This document shows positions 13,349 to 21,089 of a stretch of 35,641 bases of DNA, one piece after another. The first letter of the stretch is position 1; every line of letters begins with the position of its first letter. Location: positions 31,782-67,422 of the forward strand of contig CAYGWX010000009.1 in the NCBI GenBank assembly GCA_964353855.1. The letters are read 5' to 3'. A program made the translations under genes and the position numbers. This DNA comes from CAYGWX01 sp964353855 [NCBI: uncultured bacterium] (lineage in GTDB: Bacteria; Edwardsbacteria; CAYGWX01). The notes beneath the pieces were generated by a model that did not search any database, was not told the DNA's origin, and saw nothing but the letters and a program-made list of their open reading frames with translations.

Positions 13349-16345
13349 ATGAAGCGAACGAAAATAGTCCCAAGTCCGGGGACGAGAACCGTCCTGCTCT
13401 GGCTGTTATCAGCCCTGAGCCTGGTCCTTTTCCGGACCCCGCTGTCTTTCGGTCAGTCCGACATCAATTTCTTCGGACAGAACAAGGTCCAGTACAAGGA
13501 CTTCCGCTGGAAGATCTACAACACCAAGCACTTCGAAATCTACTTCTACCAGGGCGGGGACAGTCTGGTGCGCCGGGCCGGGGCCATTGCCGAGGAATCC
13601 TACGCGAGCCTCTCCCGCGAGCTCAAGCACGACCTTTCCCGGCGCTATCCCATCATCCTCTACGGCTCCCACGGAGACTTCGAGCAGACCAACGTTGTCA
13701 CCGACCTCGTGGAGGAGTCCGTAGGCGGGTTCACCGAGCAGTTCAAGAACCGTGTGGTCGTCCCCTTCGAGGGCGGAAACCAGCAGTTCCAACACGTCCT
13801 GCACCACGAGCTGGTGCACCTCTTCCAGTTCGACATCCTGTTCGGGGGCACGATCGAGAACCTCCTGTCCCGGGGCACCCTCTTCGAGATGCCGCTCTGG
13901 TTCGCGGAGGGAATGGCCGAATACCTGTCCAATCCCTGGGACAGCGAGGCCGACATGATCCTCCGGGACGCGGTGGTGAACGAACGCCTCATCCCGGTCC
14001 AGGAACTGGACTATGTCGGGGGGTACATCCTGTATAAGGAGGGCCAGTCCTTCTTCCTTTTCATGTCCCAGCGTTATGGCCGGGAGAAGGTGGGGGAACT
14101 CCTTCGGCTCTTAAAGGTTCACCGCGACATCGACAAGGTCCTGCAGAGCGCCACCGGCACGACTCTGGAGAAGCTGAACGAGGAATGGACCCGGACCCTG
14201 AAGAAGCGGTACTGGCCGCTCGTGGCCACCCAGTCCGAGCCCGGCGAAGTGGCCAAGCCCCTGACCGACCACCGCAAGGAGGGCTCTTACTTCAACCTTT
14301 CTCCGACGGTCTCACCGGACGGCGGACAGTTCGTGTTCCTTTCGGACCGCGGCCAGTACACCGACATGTACCTGGGCTCGACGATCGACGGCCGGATCCT
14401 GAAGAGGCTGGTCAAGGGAGAGCGCTCCTCGGGGTTCGAATCCTTCCATTTTCTGCGGAACGGGTTCTCCTGGTCTCCGGACAGCAGACGCGTGGCCTTT
14501 GTGGCCAAGACGGCGACCCGGGACAGGCTGTACCTGGTCAACGTGAGAACCGGCAAGATAGAGAAGCACTACCAGTTCGACCTGGATGCTCTGTTCTCCC
14601 CGGCCTGGTCCCCGGACGGGAAACGGATCGTGGTCAACGGACTTCGGAGCGGAGCCTCCGACCTTTACTCGGTGGAGGTCTCCACGGGGAAACTGACCCA
14701 GCTCACCGCGGATGTCGCCGATGACAGAGATCCGGCCTGGTCCCCGGACGGAAAGCTCCTGGCCTTTGCCTCGGACCGGTTCCAGGAGGGAGATTCCTCG
14801 CAAAACTACGGGCTCTTCCTTTTCGTTTCAGATTCCGGAGCCATCCGGCCGGTACCTGTGCCAAAATCCAAGGCGTTGGGGAAACCATCCTGGTCCCCGG
14901 ACGGCAGACAGATCGCCTTCTCCGCAGACTATGACGGGACAAGCAACCTTTACACCGCGGATCTGGCAGACTCCCTCCCGGGAAAGGTTCGGCAAATAAC
15001 GAATCTCCTGGGAGGAGCCTTTGCCCCGTCCTGGGCCCGGGACGGGAAGCGGCTCCTCTTCTCCGGCTATGGGCGCTACGGTTGGGACGTCTTTGTGATC
15101 AAGGACCCCGGGAAGAAGATCTTCGAGGCGAAGCCGTTCATTCCGACGGTAAAGGCGTTCGCGTACTCGGGACCCGACACCACCTTTGGAGCTCCTTCGG
15201 ATACTTCCTCGAATGTTGCAAAAGATACCACCCGGATAGCTCAAAAAGACTCATCAACCGTGGCCTCGTCTCCAAAGGACACGTCCAAAGTCGAGCCGGA
15301 TACCCTGACCGGCAAGGTGGAAAAGCCGGGGTTGAACCTGTCCGCGGACTGGGTGAATGGCGCCGTGGGGTACTCCACCCTCTACGGGCTTCAGGGACAG
15401 ACCCAGATCGCCCTCTCCGATATCCTCGGGAACCACCGCATCTACATCCTCACGGACATCGTTTCCAGCGTGGACAACTCCAATTTCACCTTCGTCTACT
15501 TCTATCTCCCTAAGAGGCTGGATTACGGATTCGCCGTTTTCCAGCAAAAGAACTACTACCTGACGACCGGGGGAGACGTGTTCGGTGAGAAAGTCTATGG
15601 GGTCGAAGCCCTGGCGCGCTATCCATTTTCCCGCTTCAAGCGGATGGACCTGGGAATGGACGTGCAGGGGTTCAGCCGGGATTTCTATGACGAGTCGGGG
15701 AATATCGTAGATACCCAGCGTCATATCATGTTCGTCCCCAGCCTGACGCTGGTCCACGACAACGCCCTCTGGGGCCTGACCGGGCCGGTGAACGGATCGC
15801 GCTGGTCTCTTTCGGCCAATCGGACGGTCAATCTCACCTCCAACAGCCTGTCCTTCGCCACCGGCCTGGCGGACTATCGTCGCTATCTGCGCTTCGCCAA
15901 GCGCTACAGCTTCGCCTACCGCCTTTTGGCCGCCGGCTCCGTAGGCCGGGACGCCCAAGCCTTCGCCCTGGGTGGAAGCCAGACCCTGCGGGGGTACCAC
16001 GATTATGACTTCATCGGGACGAACGCGGCCCTTCTGAACCTGGAGCTGCGTTATCCCCTGATCGACCGTTTGGACTTCGGGCTTCCCCTGCCGCTGTTCT
16101 TTGGGCAGATCCGGGGGGTGCTCTTCTTCGACCTGGGCGCGACTTGGGACAGAACCCGTGAATTCCGGTTTGGGGAAAGCCAGGAGGGCATCTGGCGTCT
16201 CAAAGATGCCAAGGCCGGTTTTGGGGCCGGAGCAAGGGCTCGCCTTTCCTTCCTGGTCCTTCGTCTGGACGTGGCCAAGGCCACCGATTTTGCATCGACC
16301 TCGAAAGAGACCCCGGTCTACTTCTCTCTGGGCAGCGACTGGTAA
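13349..16345 (+). CDS. Metallopeptidase - TolB-type beta-propeller - Omp85-like beta-barrel fusion
   Basis: 998-aa outer-membrane protein. A signal peptide (about residues 12-38, ending SFGQ) leads into a gluzincin-type peptidase: HELVH at 153-157 with a downstream glutamate ligand E187 (WFAEGMAEY). Residues about 300-600 hold WD40-like PD40/TolB repeats recognisable by repeated 'sWSPDG..ia' (NGFSWSPDSRR, PAWSPDGKRIV, PAWSPDGKLLAF, PSWSPDGRQIAF, PSWARDGKRLLF). A Ser/Thr/Asp-rich linker follows. The C-terminal 320 residues resemble an Omp85/BamA-type barrel, with the signature GGSQTLRGY (R881) and barrel strands after it. Related peptidase-MA proteins with propellers exist in FCB-group and related phyla; the substrate is unknown. 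I chose ATG 13349 rather than TTG 13313, because the signal peptide then starts normally. Confidence 0.85.
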   Translation: MKRTKIVPSPGTRTVLLWLLSALSLVLFRTPLSFGQSDINFFGQNKVQYKDFRWKIYNTKHFEIYFYQGGDSLVRRAGAIAEESYASLSRELKHDLSRRYPIILYGSHGDFEQTNVVTDLVEESVGGFTEQFKNRVVVPFEGGNQQFQHVLHHELVHLFQFDILFGGTIENLLSRGTLFEMPLWFAEGMAEYLSNPWDSEADMILRDAVVNERLIPVQELDYVGGYILYKEGQSFFLFMSQRYGREKVGELLRLLKVHRDIDKVLQSATGTTLEKLNEEWTRTLKKRYWPLVATQSEPGEVAKPLTDHRKEGSYFNLSPTVSPDGGQFVFLSDRGQYTDMYLGSTIDGRILKRLVKGERSSGFESFHFLRNGFSWSPDSRRVAFVAKTATRDRLYLVNVRTGKIEKHYQFDLDALFSPAWSPDGKRIVVNGLRSGASDLYSVEVSTGKLTQLTADVADDRDPAWSPDGKLLAFASDRFQEGDSSQNYGLFLFVSDSGAIRPVPVPKSKALGKPSWSPDGRQIAFSADYDGTSNLYTADLADSLPGKVRQITNLLGGAFAPSWARDGKRLLFSGYGRYGWDVFVIKDPGKKIFEAKPFIPTVKAFAYSGPDTTFGAPSDTSSNVAKDTTRIAQKDSSTVASSPKDTSKVEPDTLTGKVEKPGLNLSADWVNGAVGYSTLYGLQGQTQIALSDILGNHRIYILTDIVSSVDNSNFTFVYFYLPKRLDYGFAVFQQKNYYLTTGGDVFGEKVYGVEALARYPFSRFKRMDLGMDVQGFSRDFYDESGNIVDTQRHIMFVPSLTLVHDNALWGLTGPVNGSRWSLSANRTVNLTSNSLSFATGLADYRRYLRFAKRYSFAYRLLAAGSVGRDAQAFALGGSQTLRGYHDYDFIGTNAALLNLELRYPLIDRLDFGLPLPLFFGQIRGVLFFDLGATWDRTREFRFGESQEGIWRLKDAKAGFGAGARARLSFLVLRLDVAKATDFASTSKETPVYFSLGSDW

Positions 16346-16370
16346 GTTAACCCTCTATTTCCAAACCACA

Positions 16371-16398
16371 TAAGGCGTCCCGGATGGGGGACGCCTTA
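16371..16398 (+). terminator. Hairpin terminator after the peptidase-barrel gene
   Basis: TAAGGCGTCCC (16371-16381), 6-nt loop, GGGACGCCTTA (16388-16398): a perfect 11-bp stem, then GGCATTTTCT with a short T-run. Confidence 0.75.
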
Positions 16399-16425
16399 GG
16401 CATTTTCTGTGAGATAAAATAGTGC

Positions 16426-16455
16426 TTGCATTCCAAAGGCAGATTCATATATAAT
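16426..16455 (+). promoter_or_regulatory. Sigma-70 promoter upstream of the zinc-ribbon/pseudopilin-like gene
   Basis: TTGCAT (16426-16431) and perfect TATAAT (16450-16455) with 18-bp spacing, in an AT-rich pocket. The leader to ATG 16613 would be about 150 nt and has no other feature I can name. Confidence 0.6.
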
Positions 16456-16612
16456 TAATAGTTTATTAAGCCATGAGAATCCCATAAGACTCGTCTTTTG
16501 ATTGGGCCCTTTCGGTTGGTGAAAGAGACGATTGAAAGAAGAGTTTTTTAACTATGGGGCCCTCGTTCCGTATCGTTCTTGAACTCAGCGGTTGACTTGA
16601 TTGGGTTCTTCC

Positions 16613-17338
16613 ATGCCCGAACCAACCAAATGCCCTCAATGCGGAAGACCGGTATTATCTAAAAGGGTAGATGCCTGTCTCTATTGTGGAGCGCCCCTTC
16701 GTCCTGACCAGGGGGAAGGCGAGCTCCGCGGGGTAGTGCGGATGGACGAAGCCCTTCAGGCCCCTCCAGCGGGGAAGGGGTATGGGCCGAGGAGTTTTTG
16801 GGCTTCGCTCTTCGATTGGAGCCTGTTGAAGTATGTCCTGTTCGGGCTGGCCCTGGGAACGGCGATCTTCGCCGCGGTGCTTTGGACGATGCGCTCGGTG
16901 CACAAAATGAGCGAGCGGCAGGAGTCCCTCGCAGAGAACGCCCTGCGGCGGTCCGAGGAGGCCCAGAGCCAGGGGTTTAGTAAGCAGATGGAAATGCGCC
17001 GGTCCGTCCAGGAGGCTGAAGGAATGGGGACTCCAGCAACCTCGGCCAGGCAGCTCGCTCTCGCAAGAACGAATTTGGAGGCTATCAAAGGGGCTCTGGA
17101 AGCCTATGCAGAACGCAACGGCCATTACCCTTCGTCCCTGAGCCCGGATGCGTATGAGATCGCCTGGCTGGCCAAGACACCGTATGACGTCTCATCGTTT
17201 CTAAATGGGAGGATCACGAGGTATAGATGTTATCCTGTCTCCGATACGTTGGAGGCCTTTGAACTGGTTGCCAGCGCCAATGATGGTCATCAAACAGAGA
17301 TCCGGACCATTGGGTCCTTTCGTCTTGCACATCGTTAA
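16613..17338 (+). CDS. Zinc-ribbon, single-pass membrane protein with pseudopilin-like C-terminal domain
   Basis: 241-aa protein of unknown role. An N-terminal zinc ribbon uses C7/C10 and C22/C25 (CPQCG...CLYCG). One membrane helix lies at about 72-93 (LLKYVLFGLALGTAIFAAVLW), followed by a polar helical stretch (SERQESLAENALRRSEEAQ). The C-terminal part ARTNLEAIKGALEAYAERNGHYPSSL resembles the helix-and-loop start of GspG-type pseudopilins, where 'A...l..i..aLe.Y...nG.YP' is the landmark. After it come beta-type strands (ITRYRCYPVS, FELVASAND). The expected topology puts the ribbon in the cytoplasm and the pilin-like domain outside, yet there is no prepilin peptidase site. The start ATG 16613 has no obvious ribosome site; TTG 16601 is an alternative. 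Confidence 0.6.
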   Translation: MPEPTKCPQCGRPVLSKRVDACLYCGAPLRPDQGEGELRGVVRMDEALQAPPAGKGYGPRSFWASLFDWSLLKYVLFGLALGTAIFAAVLWTMRSVHKMSERQESLAENALRRSEEAQSQGFSKQMEMRRSVQEAEGMGTPATSARQLALARTNLEAIKGALEAYAERNGHYPSSLSPDAYEIAWLAKTPYDVSSFLNGRITRYRCYPVSDTLEAFELVASANDGHQTEIRTIGSFRLAHR

Positions 17339-17448
17339 TCCCCCCACTTTTTTATGAATGTATCCAAGCTTTTTGAGATTATCATTACGGATGTGAATGC
17401 CTTTCGTATATCCATTCACAAGAGGGCAAGGTATGGAGTTAAAGGCCG

Positions 17449-18912
17449 ATGTCTTTCTATGAAATAGGGTTGCTGGTCGGGTACGCCCTATTGTTGGGTG
17501 TCCTCATGGTCTATTCCGGGCACGCCTACTTCATGGTCTTTCTCTACCGTCGGGCCAAGCGTGAAGGGGTCACTCCGGAAACCGGTCCTTTGCAGGAATT
17601 CCCTCGGGTTACGGTGCAATTGCCGATCTTCAACGAGCGCTATGTGGTGGAGCGGCTGATCGACTGCGTCTGCGACCTGGATTATCCCCGGGACCGGCTC
17701 GAGGTCCAGGTGTTGGACGATTCCACCGATGAGACGGTGGGCATCGTGGAAACCCTGGTCCACCAGTACCGCTCCCGCGGCCTGGATATCGTTCACTGTC
17801 GGCGGGCCGACCGGGAAGGCTATAAAGCCGGCGCTCTGAAGGCCGGTCTGGAGACCGCCAAAGGGGACTTCATCGCCATCTTCGACGCGGACTTCACCCC
17901 CCCACGAGATTTTCTTCAAAGAACGATTGCCCGCTTCACCAGCCCGAAGGTGGGCGTGGTCCAAGCCCGCTGGGGACACCTGAATGCGGAGTATTCCCTG
18001 CTTACGCGCGGCGAAGCGATCGGGCTGGACGGCCATTTCATGATCGAGCAAACTGCCCGGAACCGGCACGGCCTGTTCATCAATTTCAACGGCACCTGCG
18101 GGGTCTGGCGAAAGCAGTGCATCCTCGACGCCGGGAACTGGCAAGCCGATACCTTGACCGAGGATATGGATTTGTCCTATCGCGCCCAACTCCGGGGCTG
18201 GAAATTCATCTACATCGAGGATCTGGTCTGTCCCGGGGAGATCCCGGCCGAGGTAAATGCCTTCAAGGTTCAGCAATTCCGCTGGGCCAAAGGAGCCGTA
18301 CAGACCGCCAAAAAACTCCTGCCCAAGTTATGGAAAGGGGACTTTCCGTTTCCGGTCAAGGTCCAAGCGACCATCCACCTCACGAATCATTTCGTGTTCC
18401 CAGTCCTGATGCTCATCTCGATTTTCTCCCTGCCCCTCCTGTACATCAAAGTGACCTACCCGGAGGCGCGGAGCTACTTCCTGTTCGCCTCGCTCTTCAC
18501 CTTGGGTGCCTTCTCCTATCCGATCTTCTATATCTATTCCCAGAAGGCGATTTATCCGGACTGGAGGAAGAGGCTGTGGGCGCTGCCGTTTCTGATGGGC
18601 GGGGGGATCGGGATCAGCGTGAACAATTCCAAGGCCGTGCTGGGCGGCCTCTTCGGAATGAAGAAGGGCACCTTCGACCGAACCCCCAAGTACGCTTTGG
18701 GAAACAAAGGCGGCAACTGGAAGGGGACGAAGTATCGGGTGCCGTTCAAGGCCGTGACGATTCTGGAGCTATCCCTGGCAGGGTACACTTTCTTCGGTTT
18801 CATTTTTGCGCTCCGCCATCACGAGTTGGCGGCGTTGCCCTTCCTGTTGCTCTATTGGCTGGGGTATAGCTATATCGGTGCGCTCTCCCTGGCCCATGCC
18901 CTGAGGCGCTAA
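17449..18912 (+). CDS. Processive family 2 glycosyltransferase (cellulose-synthase-like)
   Basis: 487-aa integral membrane enzyme that transfers sugars from a nucleotide sugar to a growing polysaccharide or glycolipid. The N-terminal membrane helix is at about 7-32. The catalytic part shows all expected GT2 landmarks: D90/D91 (VLDDSTDET), D146 and D148 (DAD), the base in TED at 237-239 with the following DMDLSYR, and QQFRW at 275-279. The QxxRW motif points to a processive or CesA-like member. Helices at about 308-335, 342-370 and 435-480 complete the membrane channel. Sugar and product are unknown. ATG 17449 is preceded by AAAGG at 17440-17444. The gene is followed by a hairpin terminator, so it is probably its own transcription unit. 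Confidence 0.9.
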   Translation: MSFYEIGLLVGYALLLGVLMVYSGHAYFMVFLYRRAKREGVTPETGPLQEFPRVTVQLPIFNERYVVERLIDCVCDLDYPRDRLEVQVLDDSTDETVGIVETLVHQYRSRGLDIVHCRRADREGYKAGALKAGLETAKGDFIAIFDADFTPPRDFLQRTIARFTSPKVGVVQARWGHLNAEYSLLTRGEAIGLDGHFMIEQTARNRHGLFINFNGTCGVWRKQCILDAGNWQADTLTEDMDLSYRAQLRGWKFIYIEDLVCPGEIPAEVNAFKVQQFRWAKGAVQTAKKLLPKLWKGDFPFPVKVQATIHLTNHFVFPVLMLISIFSLPLLYIKVTYPEARSYFLFASLFTLGAFSYPIFYIYSQKAIYPDWRKRLWALPFLMGGGIGISVNNSKAVLGGLFGMKKGTFDRTPKYALGNKGGNWKGTKYRVPFKAVTILELSLAGYTFFGFIFALRHHELAALPFLLLYWLGYSYIGALSLAHALRR

Positions 18913-18929
18913 CGCGCCCCCTCTTCTGG

Positions 18930-18956
18930 GGATCGCTCTCTTAAAGAGGGCGATCC
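18930..18956 (+). terminator. Hairpin terminator between the GT2 gene and truA
   Basis: GGATCGCTCTC (18930-18940), loop TTAAA, GAGGGCGATCC (18946-18956): an 11-bp stem with one G.T pair, then TCGTTT. It lies 12 nt ahead of truA. Confidence 0.65.
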
Positions 18957-18968
18957 TCGTTTGCTTCC

Positions 18969-19703
18969 ATGCGTACCCTGAAACTCCTCCTGGAATACGA
19001 CGGCACCGGTTTCTCGGGCTGGCAGGTCCAGCCCGGAAAGCGGACGATCCAGGGAGATATCGAGAAGGTTCTCGCAAAGCTTTTGGGGGAGAAGGTCACG
19101 CTCATCGGTGCCGGAAGAACGGATGCCGGCGTTCATGCCAAAGGTCAAGTGGCCAGCTTCCAGACCCGATCTCAACGCAGTCCGGAGGTCATCCTCCGCG
19201 CGTTGAACGCGGGAGGTGACCGGGATATCGCCGTCCGGGAGGTTGTGGACCTGGGCGAAGATTCCGAGTTTCATGCCCGGTTCTCGGCCAAGTCCAGAAT
19301 CTACGAGTACCGGATCATCCAAGGACGCTCTCCCTTGCGCCGGCGGTTCGCTTGGGAGGTAACGTACCCCTTGGACGCAGCCAAAATGGGGCAGGCTTCA
19401 AAATGCCTGGTTGGAAAGCACGACTTTACTTCCTTTTCCTCGGCCCGGGCCGAGGCGAAGACCCGGATCTGCGTCGTGAAAAATGCGGGATGGTACGAGG
19501 AAAGGGAGAGGCTGGTCTTCAGGATCGAGGCTGACCGTTTCCTTCAGGCCATGGTCAGGAGCCTGGTCGGGACCATGGTGGATATCGGTCGGGGCCGGTT
19601 CAAGCCGAATGAAATGCGGCGGATCCTCATGGCCCGTGACCGCTCCCTGGCCGGGAAGACCGCCCCGCCTCATGGATTGTGCTTGATGGAAGTGAAGTAT
19701 TAA
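18969..19703 (+). CDS. truA: tRNA pseudouridine(38-40) synthase TruA
   Basis: 244-aa enzyme that isomerises uridines 38-40 in the anticodon arm of tRNA, in the cytoplasm. The family hallmark GAGRTDAGVHAKGQ is present with catalytic Asp at D52, along with the N-terminal LLLEYDGTGFSGWQ and the C-terminal FLQAMVRSLVGTMVDIGRG. Length fits the usual 240-270 aa. ATG 18969 agrees with the family start. The next gene begins in the very next codon after the TAA, but it is compositionally different (see 19704). Confidence 0.96.
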   Translation: MRTLKLLLEYDGTGFSGWQVQPGKRTIQGDIEKVLAKLLGEKVTLIGAGRTDAGVHAKGQVASFQTRSQRSPEVILRALNAGGDRDIAVREVVDLGEDSEFHARFSAKSRIYEYRIIQGRSPLRRRFAWEVTYPLDAAKMGQASKCLVGKHDFTSFSSARAEAKTRICVVKNAGWYEERERLVFRIEADRFLQAMVRSLVGTMVDIGRGRFKPNEMRRILMARDRSLAGKTAPPHGLCLMEVKY

Positions 19704-20237
19704 ATGGCGAAGAAAAAGCGTCTGAAGGACTGGATCGTTGATAGGATATTTTTAATTGTCACAGGTATAGGTGTCTTTATAGTTTTGACAACAATTAGTT
19801 TGTCTCTATTATTGGGAAATATAATTTCCGAAAATGGGTTCGCCTTTTTATTCTGTGCGGTTGCTTACTCCGCAATTGTTTATTTTTCTGCAATTAAGAT
19901 GAGAATGCTCAAAGTCTACCGTCCCCGCTGGATTCCGCTCGTAGTTCTACTACTTTTGATCTTATTGCCGGTTATTTTATTTTTCCTGTTATTTGACTTA
20001 CTACTAGGGTCGTTACCCAGCAGGGTTGGTTATTATTGGCTGGGCATGATAGTTTTAGGTACTTCGTCCCTTATTATTTTTAAGGAATCTTTAAAGTGGC
20101 TTCACAAAAGGGGGTATATAGAGCGAAATACAATAGAATCAGATACATTACTAAAACATCAGGGTAATGTATATTGCTTAATCCTTGAAAAAAAGACCAT
20201 TACGCCTCCCCAAAGTAGGAATTTAACCTTACTTTAA
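19704..20237 (+). CDS. Small AT-rich polytopic membrane protein, unknown
   Basis: 177-aa protein with a basic start (MAKKKRLKDW) and about four membrane helices: 14-38, 44-63, 77-102 and 110-127. The cytoplasmic tail of about 50 residues has no motif I recognise (RGYIERNTIESDTLLKHQGN). Codon choice is strikingly AT-rich (frequent tta, ata, aat) against GC-rich neighbours, so it looks recently acquired. It directly abuts truA, whose stop is at 19701-19703, with no room for its own ribosome site except inside truA. It may be a membrane protein from a mobile element or an orphan gene. The 297-nt spacer after it is also unusual. Confidence 0.65.
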   Translation: MAKKKRLKDWIVDRIFLIVTGIGVFIVLTTISLSLLLGNIISENGFAFLFCAVAYSAIVYFSAIKMRMLKVYRPRWIPLVVLLLLILLPVILFFLLFDLLLGSLPSRVGYYWLGMIVLGTSSLIIFKESLKWLHKRGYIERNTIESDTLLKHQGNVYCLILEKKTITPPQSRNLTLL

Positions 20238-20534
20238 GTTCTCATGTGTAAGTGACGTATTTTCGTAGAAAGGGGGAGGGGAGGGCGTGAGGTGGGCGTG
20301 AGTATCGCGTGAATAGGGCGGAAACCCCTCCCGGATTTCGTAGCTCTTGCGGCGCTTTCTCCGGAATAGACATAATGAAGCCTATTCTGGAACTGAGCTT
20401 TGTTGACACTACTTACGCGAAAGAGTTAATGTAATGACAGGGATAAGAGCACTTTGTGCTGTGAAGAACTTATTTATGAAGGAGTATTTGCGGTTGTTCG
20501 GTTTCCTTGAACCCTTGGACCTCTGATTCCTGCG
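20238..20534. other. Spacer with a hairpin between the low-GC gene and the JAMM gene
   Basis: I see no gene here. It contains an 8-9-bp stem CCGGAATAG / CTATTCTGG at about 20360-20392 with one G.T pair, and a purine-rich patch (agaaagggggaggggagggcg at about 20267-20288). A TTGACA lies at 20403-20408, but no well-spaced -10 follows; the nearest TGTAAT is 21 bp away, so it is not called as a promoter. A possible edge of the inserted segment is included. Confidence 0.35.
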
Positions 20535-21089
20535 ATGCAAGCCTATCTCTCCGAACACGTCTTCTGGGCCCTCCTGGTTTCGGCCATCGAGGTCTACAAG
20601 AAAGAATGCTACGGCCTGCTCCTTGGATATCGCGGGGACGGACGTTTCATCGTGGAGAACGCGATCGCGGTGCAGAAGGCCGAGCGGCACGCCACTTGGG
20701 TCAAGGCCAAGGAAGACTCGTTCCGTAAGATCATTTCGTTTTTCGATAACCTCCCACACTTAGACCTGATCGGGGATTTCCATTCTCATCCCAACGCCCT
20801 GCCGACTGTATCGAAAGAGGACGTTGAGACCATGCGACCCGGAGACCTGGCGATCATCGTGGAGATCCGCGACCGGGCCAAGGAGCAGTATTGGCGATAC
20901 AACGAGGACGGTACCCTCTCCGGGAGCACGGACGAGCAGTTCCTGAAGGTCGCGGCTTTTACCAAGGACCTTAAGGGCAAGGTATCCCCGGTCGAGATCA
21001 TCTGTCCCTTTGCCATCGGGTTCGACATCAAGGGCAAGGCCGCGCCCGAGTCGGCCAAGCCAAGCCTCAAACCCAAGATGAAGCAGTGA
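20535..21089 (+). CDS. JAMM/MPN (Mov34-PAD1) family metalloprotease-like protein
   Basis: 184-aa cytoplasmic protein with the JAMM zinc site: E24 (KKECYG), H83 and H85 (DFHSHP), then S93 and D96 in TVSKED, that is E...HxHx7SxxD. These are all residues of an active isopeptidase/deubiquitinase-type site. Bacterial relatives process small ubiquitin-like or sulfur-carrier proteins, or cleave conserved C-terminal tails; no such partner gene is visible nearby. The last 40 residues (IICPFAIGFDIKGKAAPESAK) are a basic tail. The stop overlaps the next start by 4 nt (ATGA), suggesting co-translation with the DUF1385 gene. Confidence 0.85.
   Translation: MQAYLSEHVFWALLVSAIEVYKKECYGLLLGYRGDGRFIVENAIAVQKAERHATWVKAKEDSFRKIISFFDNLPHLDLIGDFHSHPNALPTVSKEDVETMRPGDLAIIVEIRDRAKEQYWRYNEDGTLSGSTDEQFLKVAAFTKDLKGKVSPVEIICPFAIGFDIKGKAAPESAKPSLKPKMKQ

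Noticed and set aside
20403-20436. Promoter TTGACA...TGTAAT upstream of the JAMM gene
   Set aside because: The spacing is 21 bp, too long for a sigma-70 promoter; other -10 choices match poorly.
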